The notes below the pieces were generated by a model. It saw nothing but the letters and a program-made list of their open reading frames with translations, searched no databases and was not told the origin of the DNA. From Bacteroidales bacterium (lineage in GTDB: Bacteria > Bacteroidota > Bacteroidia > Bacteroidales > Prolixibacteraceae): a stretch of DNA of 64,000 nt. The stretch covers positions 124,001-188,000 of the forward strand of contig JAAYDJ010000007.1 in NCBI GenBank assembly GCA_012729335.1, read 5' to 3'. The position numbers and the translations under genes were made by a program. Shown here piece after piece: positions 27,644 through 35,740 of the stretch (the stretch's first letter is position 1; each line of letters begins with the position of its first letter).

Positions 27644-29074
27644 ATGAAAACAAAAATAGTATTCCTCCTGATGGCCGCGGTTCTTCTCATCACAGGATGC
27701 CAGAAGGATGAAGAGATCGAGATCACCGATCCGATGCTGAAGCCGGTCAGTGATCTGAAATATGAGTTCTTTGCCAATAATGACAGCATAAAACTCTCCT
27801 GGAATAATCCCAACACGCCTGCCGGAGTGTCGACCATCATCCGGCATACCAATGGGATTACTGTTCTGGGAGGGGCACAGAACTCGGCGAACTTCGGTAT
27901 CATTGAAACCAACAAGGATTATGTCTACACCGTCAAGGTGAAAAGCACTGCCGAAAATGTCTATTCCCTGGGGAGTACGGTCCGCTTCGTGCGTGAAGGG
28001 GCTTACAATGTCTCGGATATCACCTTCCGGCAGGAAGAGGACAGTGTAATCATCAACTGGAAGCTTCCACAGGGGGGGGCATTGGGCAATATCCTGATCA
28101 GCTGGAAGTCAGATGTAGCCAATGGGACCAAAACCCTGGGCGGAGGTGAAAGCCAGCTCAAACTCGTGGGATTGCCCCTGGCGGCCTACCAGTTTGCCTT
28201 TGTGACCAAGGATGCCCAGGGGAAAAGCTCTCACACCAGTTATCAGCCTTTCCGGGTGGGACCCACCAAGGTCGGTTTTCTCAGCAAGTATCCCAACGCC
28301 TCCAGTATTATCGATGATGATGAGATTGCCGCGGCCCAGTGGTTTTTCAAAACCTACTCCAATTCGGCATTTATCTCCTTTAACGATGTGAAAAACGGGT
28401 CGGTCGATCTGAAACAGTTCAGGGTGATCTGGTGGCAATCTGATGAGCTGGGAGGCAAAGATCTGCCGGCCATTGCCAAAGATCCTGCTGTTGTGCAGGC
28501 CATGGCCGATTACCACAAACAGGGCGGAAACCTTTTCCTGACCACCTTTGCTACCTATTATTTGCAGACCATCGGCAGGCTGCCCAAAGAAAAGTTTGCC
28601 GAATCCAACAATTACGGGGACGGTGCCGGAGGAGTCAATCCCGATGTATGGGCGGTGAGTGTCAACCTGAAGTCTTTCAACTACGCTACCCATCCTCTCT
28701 ACCGTGATCTCATCATCAACAACACGGGAAACAACGGCAAGGAAATCCCATTGATCGGCGCCGGCTGGAAAGAGGACCATAACTGCAACTGGGGAGGTAT
28801 TCCCGCCATGCAGGGCTTCGCCAACGATGATGATGCCTTCGTACCCTACATGCTGAATACCTATGGTTTTATCAACCTCGGATCATGGGGACATGTAAGA
28901 GATTACTGGCAGGGGGGCATCGTCGAAACCACCGCCTTCGGATCCTTTAAAGGCTCGGCCATCGCCATCGGCCTGGGAGCTTATGAATGGAACCAGAACA
29001 ACGGGGTCAATCCCTATCAGTCCCAGATTGAGAAAATGACGAAAAACGCAATTGAATACCTTAAAACCAAATAG
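27644..29074 (+). CDS. DUF4960-type surface lipoprotein (probable fructan-binding, first copy)
   Basis: A 476-residue SPII lipoprotein (lipobox LLITGC, Cys18). Two fibronectin-like beta domains (about residues 32-120 and 125-205) precede a C-terminal DUF4960-like domain (about 210-476). That domain is marked by IDDDEIAAAQWFF, VIWWQSDE, GGNLFLTTFATYY, GAGWKEDHN and GLGAYEWNQN. DUF4960 proteins occur beside SusCD in levan/fructan loci and act as surface glycan-binding proteins. The ATG at 27644 is preferred over 27614 because it gives a compact lipoprotein signal. The C-terminal domain is paralogous to that of the next gene. Confidence 0.8.
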   Translation: MKTKIVFLLMAAVLLITGCQKDEEIEITDPMLKPVSDLKYEFFANNDSIKLSWNNPNTPAGVSTIIRHTNGITVLGGAQNSANFGIIETNKDYVYTVKVKSTAENVYSLGSTVRFVREGAYNVSDITFRQEEDSVIINWKLPQGGALGNILISWKSDVANGTKTLGGGESQLKLVGLPLAAYQFAFVTKDAQGKSSHTSYQPFRVGPTKVGFLSKYPNASSIIDDDEIAAAQWFFKTYSNSAFISFNDVKNGSVDLKQFRVIWWQSDELGGKDLPAIAKDPAVVQAMADYHKQGGNLFLTTFATYYLQTIGRLPKEKFAESNNYGDGAGGVNPDVWAVSVNLKSFNYATHPLYRDLIINNTGNNGKEIPLIGAGWKEDHNCNWGGIPAMQGFANDDDAFVPYMLNTYGFINLGSWGHVRDYWQGGIVETTAFGSFKGSAIAIGLGAYEWNQNNGVNPYQSQIEKMTKNAIEYLKTK

Positions 29075-29076
29075 CA

Positions 29077-30516
29077 ATGAAAATAAGATCTGTTTTTATT
29101 CCGCTTGCATTTTTATTATGCATGGTCTGGTTACCCGGCTGTCAGGAGGAGGCAGAAGTGCTTGACCTGAACAATGCCGTTGACATCCTTGATTTTAAGA
29201 TTGGTAACCGCAACGGGATCATCAACGACACTACCCAGGCAATTGTGGTCACCATGCCTGCCGGTACAGCCAGTCTCTCAGCCCTGGTGCCCACCTTTAC
29301 GGTTTCTTCAGGAGCTGTGGTCACTCCGCTACCGGGAGTGGCCCAGGATTTCAGCAGCCCAGTGAAGTACACGGTGACCTCCGGAAATGTCTACAAAACC
29401 TACACGGTGACGGTCAGAGTTCAGGAGGCTGCCATCTTAACTGCCGCCATCGGCAGTCATGAGGGCGTCATTGACGAAGCCGGAAAGACCATCACTTTTG
29501 CCCTGCCCTATGGGACCGCTCTGACCGAGCTGGCACCGGCCTTCACCCTCACCGGCGAAGCCTCACTCTCTCCTGCCTCCGGAGTGAAGCAGGATTTCAC
29601 CACCCCGGTGACGTACACCCTGACCTCGGGTTCCGTGACCAAACAATATCAAGTTAAAACGGTGGTGAAGGTAGCTCCCGATATGAGTAAAGGGGCTATC
29701 GGCACCAAAAAGGCCTTCCTGGGCACCGCCAGAGACCGCCATTCCATTCCCGACGACGATGAGCAGGCCGCTGCCGACTGGTTCTTCTCGAAATATTCCG
29801 ATGCTGATTATATCTCATGGGATCAGGTGAGTGGTGGCGCGGTCAACATTTACCAGTACAAGGTGATCTGGTGGCAGTACGACCAGAGCGCCCAGCTGCC
29901 TCAGCAAGCCCTCCACAGCGACGTGGTGGCCCTCTTTACCAGCTACCTGAAGGATGGGGGTAATTTCTACTTCTCAGGTCATGCCGTCCTTTATTTCTGG
30001 ACCATAGGGCGCATTCCTTCGGAATTCAACATGGCCATCGGCGATGGCGGGGGCTTCGAGAACAACGATACCTGGACCATCGGCGTGAACCTGCCAGGGG
30101 TGGACCACCGCGGTCATCCCCTTTACAAGAACATCCTCTTCGACCAGGCCGATGGCTTCTACACCTTCCCGGTGATAGGTCCCGGCTGGAAAGAAGACCA
30201 TAACCATGTCATGGTCGAGGTGGCCCGTAAATATGGCTACCCCAACAACTCCATTCTGGCCTATGCCAGTTTCATCAAGGAACTCGATGCCGAATGGCTC
30301 GGCGTCTGGGGCGGCATCCGCGACTTCTATATGGCCGGTGTGCTGGAACTCAAAGCCAATACCACCTGGAAGGGAAAAGCCATCTACATGGGTATCGGCG
30401 GTTTCGAATGGAACCAGAATGCCCAGGGAGGCATCAACCCCTCAGGGGTTAACATCTACCAGGATAATATCGTCCAGGTCTGCTCCAATGCCATAGATTA
30501 TCTGAGCCAGAATTGA
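29077..30516 (+). CDS. DUF4960-type surface lipoprotein (second copy, with two tandem beta domains)
   Basis: A 479-residue SPII lipoprotein (lipobox VWLPGC) starting 2 bp after the previous gene, so translation is probably coupled. Two tandem copies of a DUF5018-like beta domain (about residues 30-112 and 113-195) share motifs such as GVxQDFxxPVxYTxTSGxVxKxY. They are followed by a DUF4960-like domain (about 205-479) with IPDDDEQAAADWFF, VIWWQYDQ, IGPGWKEDHNH and IGGFEWNQN. The same lectin-like end fused to different spacer domains in neighbouring genes suggests two surface binders with different reach. A fructan ligand is inferred from the locus. Confidence 0.78.
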   Translation: MKIRSVFIPLAFLLCMVWLPGCQEEAEVLDLNNAVDILDFKIGNRNGIINDTTQAIVVTMPAGTASLSALVPTFTVSSGAVVTPLPGVAQDFSSPVKYTVTSGNVYKTYTVTVRVQEAAILTAAIGSHEGVIDEAGKTITFALPYGTALTELAPAFTLTGEASLSPASGVKQDFTTPVTYTLTSGSVTKQYQVKTVVKVAPDMSKGAIGTKKAFLGTARDRHSIPDDDEQAAADWFFSKYSDADYISWDQVSGGAVNIYQYKVIWWQYDQSAQLPQQALHSDVVALFTSYLKDGGNFYFSGHAVLYFWTIGRIPSEFNMAIGDGGGFENNDTWTIGVNLPGVDHRGHPLYKNILFDQADGFYTFPVIGPGWKEDHNHVMVEVARKYGYPNNSILAYASFIKELDAEWLGVWGGIRDFYMAGVLELKANTTWKGKAIYMGIGGFEWNQNAQGGINPSGVNIYQDNIVQVCSNAIDYLSQN

Positions 30517-30523
30517 CCACTTT

Positions 30524-30566
30524 ACCTGCACGGGGGCCTGTTACAAAGGAACCCGTGCAGGTTTAT
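30524..30566 (+). terminator. Hairpin after the second DUF4960 gene
   Basis: The stem ACCTGCACGGG / CCCGTGCAGGT surrounds a 17-nt loop, with a short T-rich tail. It may be a partial terminator or processing site that lowers expression of downstream GH32 genes. Confidence 0.6.
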
Positions 30567-30572
30567 TACCAT

Positions 30573-30580
30573 TAATTTTG
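30573..30580 (+). promoter_or_regulatory. Possible internal -7 element before the first GH32 gene
   Basis: TAATTTTG matches TAnnTTTG and follows the hairpin. It suggests the GH32 genes can be transcribed separately. No clear -33 element was found. Confidence 0.4.
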
Positions 30581-30664
30581 TTCTTTGCATGAGCTTTTAC
30601 TGCTTACCTTTTCCCGGGTTTCTCCTGATTCCTTTCCGGTTTACTTGATCACAAACAGAAGACT

Positions 30665-32878
30665 ATGAGACAATTACTGCTTTTTTTCGCTGCTTTATTG
30701 ACAGGTTTTATTGCCGTCGCCCAAACCGGCAAGGAGTTGTACCGGCCCGAGTACCACTTTTCGCCTCTCCGGAACTGGATCAACGACCCCAATGGGATGG
30801 TGTACTTTGCCGGCGAATACCATCTCTTCTTCCAGTACAATCCTCAGGGGATCAATTGGGGCAATATGAGCTGGGGCCATGCCAAAAGCAAAGATCTGGT
30901 GCACTGGGAGCATCTTCCGGTGGCCATTCCCGTCGAGAACGGGGTGATGGCCTTCTCGGGGTGTGTGGTGGTAGACCATGACAATACCAGCGGTTTCGGC
31001 ATAAATGGCCAGCCTCCCCTGGTGGCTGTCTATACCGGTGCAGGCACCTACCAGGATCAACGCCTGGCCTTCAGCACCGACAGCGGCCTTACCTGGAAAA
31101 CCTACGCCCAAAACCCGGTCATCGACCTCTACAGCAATAATTTCAGAGATCCCAAAGTCATCTGGCATGCCCCCACCCGGAAATGGATCATGGTGGTCTC
31201 CCTGGCCGAATACCGTAAAATCAGATTTTATGCCTCCCCCGACCTCAAAAACTGGGAAGTCCTACAGGATTTCGGGCCCGAGGGAAACCTCTCGGGAGTC
31301 TGGGAATGCCCCGATCTCTTCCCCCTCAATGTCGATGAGGATCCTTCCCAATCCAAATGGGTGCTGGTCCACAGCATAGGGCCCGGACTGGAACAGTACT
31401 TCATCGGGGATTTCGATGGCAGAACATTCATCTGGCAGAAGTCGGATCTGGATGGCATTGTCGTAGAGGATTTTGAAAAAGCTGATTATAACGGCTGGAC
31501 GGCCATTGGCACAGCCTTCGGCGATAAGCCGGTCAGCGGCAACCTCCAGGGGCAGCAGGCGGTGTCAGGGTACCTGGGCTATCAACTGGTCAATTCCTTC
31601 AGAAATGGCGACGGTTCCATGGGCCGCCTCTTATCCCCCTCGTTTCTCATCCAGAAAAACTACCTCAGTTTCCTGATCGGCGGGGGAAACCATCCTGCCG
31701 GAACCTATATCAAACTGTTGGTGAATGACCAGGTGGTGGCCACCGCCACAGGAGGGAATAATGAGTTCCTCGAGTGGAAAAGCTGGAATGTGGCCTCTTT
31801 CGTGGGGCAGCAGGCCCGCATTGCCATCGTGGACTCCATCTCCACAGGATGGGGGCATATCAATGTCGACCATATCATCCAGACCGACCAGCCGGTGCAG
31901 ACGGCCAACTTCGGGAAGGTCGATTTTGGAAAGGACTTCTATGCCTCGCAGTCTTTTTCCGATGTGCCGGGTAACAGCCGGATCTGGCTGGCATGGATGA
32001 ACAACTGGAGCTATGCCGGAGACGTACCCACCTATCCCTGGAGGGGCATCATGTCGGCTCCCCGCGAGGTCAGACTCAAGACCATTGACGGAGCTGTTCA
32101 ACTGGTGCAAACTCCTGTTCCCACTCTTGACGACATCGCCAGGGAGGTGATTTCCCTGCAGAATAAAACTGCCGCGGAGGTGGCGGGCGAGGTGGAAAAG
32201 CTCGACCTGAAAACGTACCGGATCAGGGTCAAAACAGCTGCAGACCATCTGGGAAGTTTCACCCTTAAGGTTAGGAAGGGCACCACCCAGGAGACCAGCA
32301 TTATCGTGGATGCGGAACGACAGGAGATCCGCTTCGACCGCTCCCGCTCCGGGGCCCTCACCGGAAACCAGATATTCAGCGACATCCAGATCGCCCCCCT
32401 CCGGAGCACAAACCGCCAGGTGGAACTCGACATCCTGGTCGACAACTGCTCTGTGGAGATTTTTGCCGACCAGGGCCAGACGATGATCAGCAACCAGATT
32501 TTTCCCGATTCCACCAGTACCAGCATCCAGCTGACTGCCCCGGAATCGGTGCATTTCGAATACTTCGGGGTGTCCGAACTGAAACGCGACGACCAGGTGA
32601 CCTCCGAGACACGAATCTCTGCCGGAATGAAAGGAAACCTGCTGGTTTTCCCCAACCCCGTCAGGGAAGGAAAAATTAATTTCCAGTGGGAGGGAAGGTC
32701 CACCGGTGCCATCGACCTGGCCATCTTCAGGCTCACAGGCGAAAAGGTCACCGGGATCACCTTGAATACCTCCAGGTATGACATGGAAGTCACTGATTTT
32801 CCCGGACCGGGCATCTACACTGTCGTGGCCCGGCAGGGCAACACCTGTCAGACAGGAAGAATCGTGATCCTCCGTTAA
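30665..32878 (+). CDS. GH32 fructanase with inserted beta-sandwich module and T9SS sorting domain
   Basis: A 737-residue secreted enzyme of the levanase/inulinase family. It has a signal peptide (residues 1-20) and a five-bladed GH32 propeller. The three acidic residues are intact: Asp41 in WINDPNG (nucleophile), Asp162 in FRDPK and Glu214 in WECPD (acid/base). A jelly-roll-like module of about 145 residues (265-410) is inserted between FDGRTF and FGKDFYASQ, a layout seen in some levanases and likely carbohydrate-binding. A beta-sandwich follows. The last 80 residues (about 655-737; VFPNPVREGK and a terminal GRIVIL) form a T9SS type A C-terminal domain, so the enzyme is expected to be exported and anchored outside the cell. 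Confidence 0.92.
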   Translation: MRQLLLFFAALLTGFIAVAQTGKELYRPEYHFSPLRNWINDPNGMVYFAGEYHLFFQYNPQGINWGNMSWGHAKSKDLVHWEHLPVAIPVENGVMAFSGCVVVDHDNTSGFGINGQPPLVAVYTGAGTYQDQRLAFSTDSGLTWKTYAQNPVIDLYSNNFRDPKVIWHAPTRKWIMVVSLAEYRKIRFYASPDLKNWEVLQDFGPEGNLSGVWECPDLFPLNVDEDPSQSKWVLVHSIGPGLEQYFIGDFDGRTFIWQKSDLDGIVVEDFEKADYNGWTAIGTAFGDKPVSGNLQGQQAVSGYLGYQLVNSFRNGDGSMGRLLSPSFLIQKNYLSFLIGGGNHPAGTYIKLLVNDQVVATATGGNNEFLEWKSWNVASFVGQQARIAIVDSISTGWGHINVDHIIQTDQPVQTANFGKVDFGKDFYASQSFSDVPGNSRIWLAWMNNWSYAGDVPTYPWRGIMSAPREVRLKTIDGAVQLVQTPVPTLDDIAREVISLQNKTAAEVAGEVEKLDLKTYRIRVKTAADHLGSFTLKVRKGTTQETSIIVDAERQEIRFDRSRSGALTGNQIFSDIQIAPLRSTNRQVELDILVDNCSVEIFADQGQTMISNQIFPDSTSTSIQLTAPESVHFEYFGVSELKRDDQVTSETRISAGMKGNLLVFPNPVREGKINFQWEGRSTGAIDLAIFRLTGEKVTGITLNTSRYDMEVTDFPGPGIYTVVARQGNTCQTGRIVILR

Positions 32879-32882
32879 GCCA

Positions 32883-33104
32883 TGGAATCTGGAATCTTGA
32901 ATCTTGAATGTGGGAATCTTGAATCTTGAATCTTGAATGCGGGAATCCTGAATCTTGAATGTGGGAATCCTGAATCTGGAATGCGGGAATCCTGAGTCTG
33001 GAATCTGGAATCCTGAGTCTGGAGTCTGGAGTCTGGAGTCTGGAATCTGGAGTCTGGAATCTGGAGTCTGGAGTCTGGAGTCTGGAATCTTGAATCATGA
33101 ATCT
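32883..33104. repeat. Heptanucleotide minisatellite between two GH32 genes
   Basis: About 31 tandem units, mostly of 7 bp, of the form TGGAATC, TTGAATC or TGGAGTC, with occasional 8-bp units (TGGGAATC, CGGGAATC). The array fills nearly the whole gap between the two genes. Read on the minus strand it yields a low-complexity open frame that is not a gene. Such arrays expand and contract by slippage. Confidence 0.9.
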
Positions 33105-33115
33105 CAAGTCATTAA

Positions 33116-35656
33116 ATGTTAAGTTATATTATGAGACTGCTGCTTGTCTTTCCTTTGTGGTTGCTGTTTTCCCAGGTTGTGGGACAGCCTGTGGCCCGAT
33201 TTTGCTTTGATGAGCCCAGTGGGGAGGGGTTTACCGTGGATTCGGTACGGGGGATTTCCCTGCCATTATCCAACCATTACGGCCACCCTGAAAGAATCGA
33301 CGGTATACGGGGAAATGCCCTGCGACTCGACGGCCATTCCACCTGGGCTTCAGAACCCGGAATTCCACTGGATGCCATTTCCGGTAAGATGACCGTGGAA
33401 GTCTGGTATGCCACCGAAGCCTTTTCTCCGCAGGCTGCGGCCATCGTCAGCCAATCGGGACAGAATACAGGCTTCGAATTGGCTGTCTCCCCGGTCGGGG
33501 AGGTCCTCTTTTCCTTTTTTGCCGATCATCAGGAGGTGAAACTCTCCACAATTAAGCGGCTTGACCCTTATGAGTGGAACCACATCGCGGCCATGGCCGA
33601 CCTCACTCACCTTACTGCGAAAATCTACGTGAATGGCGCCCTCTGGGCCGAAAAGCAACTCTCCGCTCCACAGCAGCTGAATGTCAGCGGAACCTCCTTT
33701 TATATCGGCCGCAGCTCCCGGCAGGAATATTTCGATGGCTACCTCCTTAACGTCCTGAATGGGGCTGTCGATGAATTGCTCCTTTATGCCGGAGGATGGT
33801 CTGAATCAGAAATTTCAGAGCACTATCAGAAGTACGCTGAAATGAAGCCTGCCCTGACCATTGATACGGAAGCCAGGCACGGGAACGACAACCTGCGTCC
33901 GCGGTACCACCCCATGCCTCAGACAGGCTGGGCCAACGAAAACTACGGACTCGTTTACCATCAGGGAAAATACCATATGTTCTTCCAGAAAAATCCCAAT
34001 TTTCCCTCCCTTTATTTCATGCACTGGGGCCATCTCTCATCTCCTGATCTGGTGAACTGGCAGGAGGAAAAAATGGCTTTGCGCCCCTCCATGGAATTCG
34101 ACAAATTCGGCGTATGGTCGGGAGCAGTCATCCCTGATGTTATCAATAAGCCGTTGATTTTTTACACCGGTGTTGACGGGGCCCGGGCAGGCATCGGCAA
34201 GGCCGAAACCGCTGACCCGGAACTCTCCTTCTGGGAGAAATCAGCGGTGAATCCCGTGCTGGCGGGGCCTCCCGGGGGTTATAACCATATGGATTTCCGC
34301 GATCCCTTCATCTGGAAGGAGGGGGGATACTGGTATATGATCGTGGGGTCGGGCCTTCAGAACCAGGGGGGCGGACTCCTCTTCAGCTTCCGCTCGGCCG
34401 ACCTCTTACGCTGGCAGGTCATCGATCCGGTTTTTCAAAGATCCGACGTGGCCACTACCGGCATTTTCTGGGAAATGCCTTCCATGACCCGGCTCAATGA
34501 TACCGACTACCTGCTGTGCATCACTCCGGTGCCGCTCCCGGGGAAAAAGGCAAGGGCCATCTACTGGACGGGCACCTTCCGGAATGAAATGTTTGTTCCT
34601 TACAGTGAGGCTCCCAAAAGCTTTGAGCTGATGGACGGGAATCTCCTCTCTCCGGCCATTGGGCGCGATGAGCAGGGGGATCTTGTCTATTCGGCGATTA
34701 TTCCGGAAAGCAGGAGCGTGGCGGACCAGAAAAAGGCAGGCTGGCGGCATACCTTCAGCGTGGTCAGATCACTGCGGCTGCTGGCCGACCGGCAGACCCT
34801 GGGGCATATACCCCATCCCAACCTTTGCCGGCTCCGGGGCGAACATACCCTGGCCTCCGGCAAAACCCTCCTTCCGGAAACTGTTTCCCCCCTTCCTGAA
34901 ATCAGCGGCAACCAGAAAGAACTCCTCTTCATGCTTGACATTGAAGAGGCCTCCCTCTTTGAGATCCACCTGATGAAAAACCCTGATGAAACGGAGATCA
35001 CCCGGCTGGTTTTTGACATTGACAGCTCCCGCATCGGCTTTGACCGGAGGCACTTCACCCTTTCGGAAGCAGAGAAGGATGTGCAGGAGGCGATATACCC
35101 TTTTAACCGGACCAAACCATTGAGGGTGCATATCTTCCTGGACCATTCCACCGTCGAGGTGTTTATCGACCACTTGGTGGTCTTCTCGGGAAGGATTTAT
35201 GCCTCCCTGCCTGAAAGCCGCCAGTCCGGCCTGGTGGTGAAAAAGGGAAGGGTGGTTCTGGAAAGCCTGGATGCCTGGGATCTGAAAAGTGCTGGCGAGG
35301 AGATGGGAAACGAAGTTTGCCTTCCCTCAAACCTTCCCGACGCGCTCTTCACCAATGGCGTAGCCGTGAAGACCCATTCCGGAGGAACCCGGCTGACGGT
35401 CTATCCTTTGCCCCTTGGTGAATTCCTCCATTTTGATTTCCACCTGGAAACCAAGGGAATGGTTACTTTTGACCTTTATGATATTGCAGGAAGAAAAGTC
35501 GCGGCAATCTCGCCTGGAACATTTCCAGTCGGCCGGCATCACCACACTGTTGATACCTCACAGTTGAACCTCCGTCCGCACAACTTGTATCTGGCCCGGA
35601 TGGCTGTCGACGGAAGGGTGGTGGAGAGTATCAAAATATTCAGTTCGTCTCTTTGA
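33116..35656 (+). CDS. LamG-GH32-like secreted protein with Asp-to-Glu at the nucleophile position, T9SS sorting domain
   Basis: An 846-residue protein with a signal peptide (ending in VVGQ), a LamG/concanavalin-like domain (about residues 25-245), a GH32-type propeller (about 260-580), the GH32 C-terminal beta-sandwich and a T9SS C-terminal domain (about 765-846). In the propeller the family motif WMNDPNG reads WANENYG (272-278), so the nucleophile Asp is Glu275. RDP (395-397) is kept, and the acid/base segment WEC is WEM with Glu453. The enzyme may have altered or no hydrolytic activity and act as a surface binder. ATG 33131 is an alternative start that also leaves a signal peptide. It sits between two canonical GH32 genes in the fructan locus. 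Confidence 0.82.
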   Translation: MLSYIMRLLLVFPLWLLFSQVVGQPVARFCFDEPSGEGFTVDSVRGISLPLSNHYGHPERIDGIRGNALRLDGHSTWASEPGIPLDAISGKMTVEVWYATEAFSPQAAAIVSQSGQNTGFELAVSPVGEVLFSFFADHQEVKLSTIKRLDPYEWNHIAAMADLTHLTAKIYVNGALWAEKQLSAPQQLNVSGTSFYIGRSSRQEYFDGYLLNVLNGAVDELLLYAGGWSESEISEHYQKYAEMKPALTIDTEARHGNDNLRPRYHPMPQTGWANENYGLVYHQGKYHMFFQKNPNFPSLYFMHWGHLSSPDLVNWQEEKMALRPSMEFDKFGVWSGAVIPDVINKPLIFYTGVDGARAGIGKAETADPELSFWEKSAVNPVLAGPPGGYNHMDFRDPFIWKEGGYWYMIVGSGLQNQGGGLLFSFRSADLLRWQVIDPVFQRSDVATTGIFWEMPSMTRLNDTDYLLCITPVPLPGKKARAIYWTGTFRNEMFVPYSEAPKSFELMDGNLLSPAIGRDEQGDLVYSAIIPESRSVADQKKAGWRHTFSVVRSLRLLADRQTLGHIPHPNLCRLRGEHTLASGKTLLPETVSPLPEISGNQKELLFMLDIEEASLFEIHLMKNPDETEITRLVFDIDSSRIGFDRRHFTLSEAEKDVQEAIYPFNRTKPLRVHIFLDHSTVEVFIDHLVVFSGRIYASLPESRQSGLVVKKGRVVLESLDAWDLKSAGEEMGNEVCLPSNLPDALFTNGVAVKTHSGGTRLTVYPLPLGEFLHFDFHLETKGMVTFDLYDIAGRKVAAISPGTFPVGRHHHTVDTSQLNLRPHNLYLARMAVDGRVVESIKIFSSSL

Positions 35657-35740
35657 AGACGGTGCCACTCACGATGATTAACACTATAAATAGAATAAAT
35701 GTATACTATAAGGAATCACAACAACTTAATATATAAAGAT

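Noticed and set aside
32883-33104. Possible CRISPR array
   Set aside because: Units are 7-8 bp and contiguous, without unique spacers, and no cas gene is present.
32790-33107. Repetitive minus-strand protein rich in D, S, R, Q, T and P
   Set aside because: It is a translation of the heptad minisatellite, not a gene.
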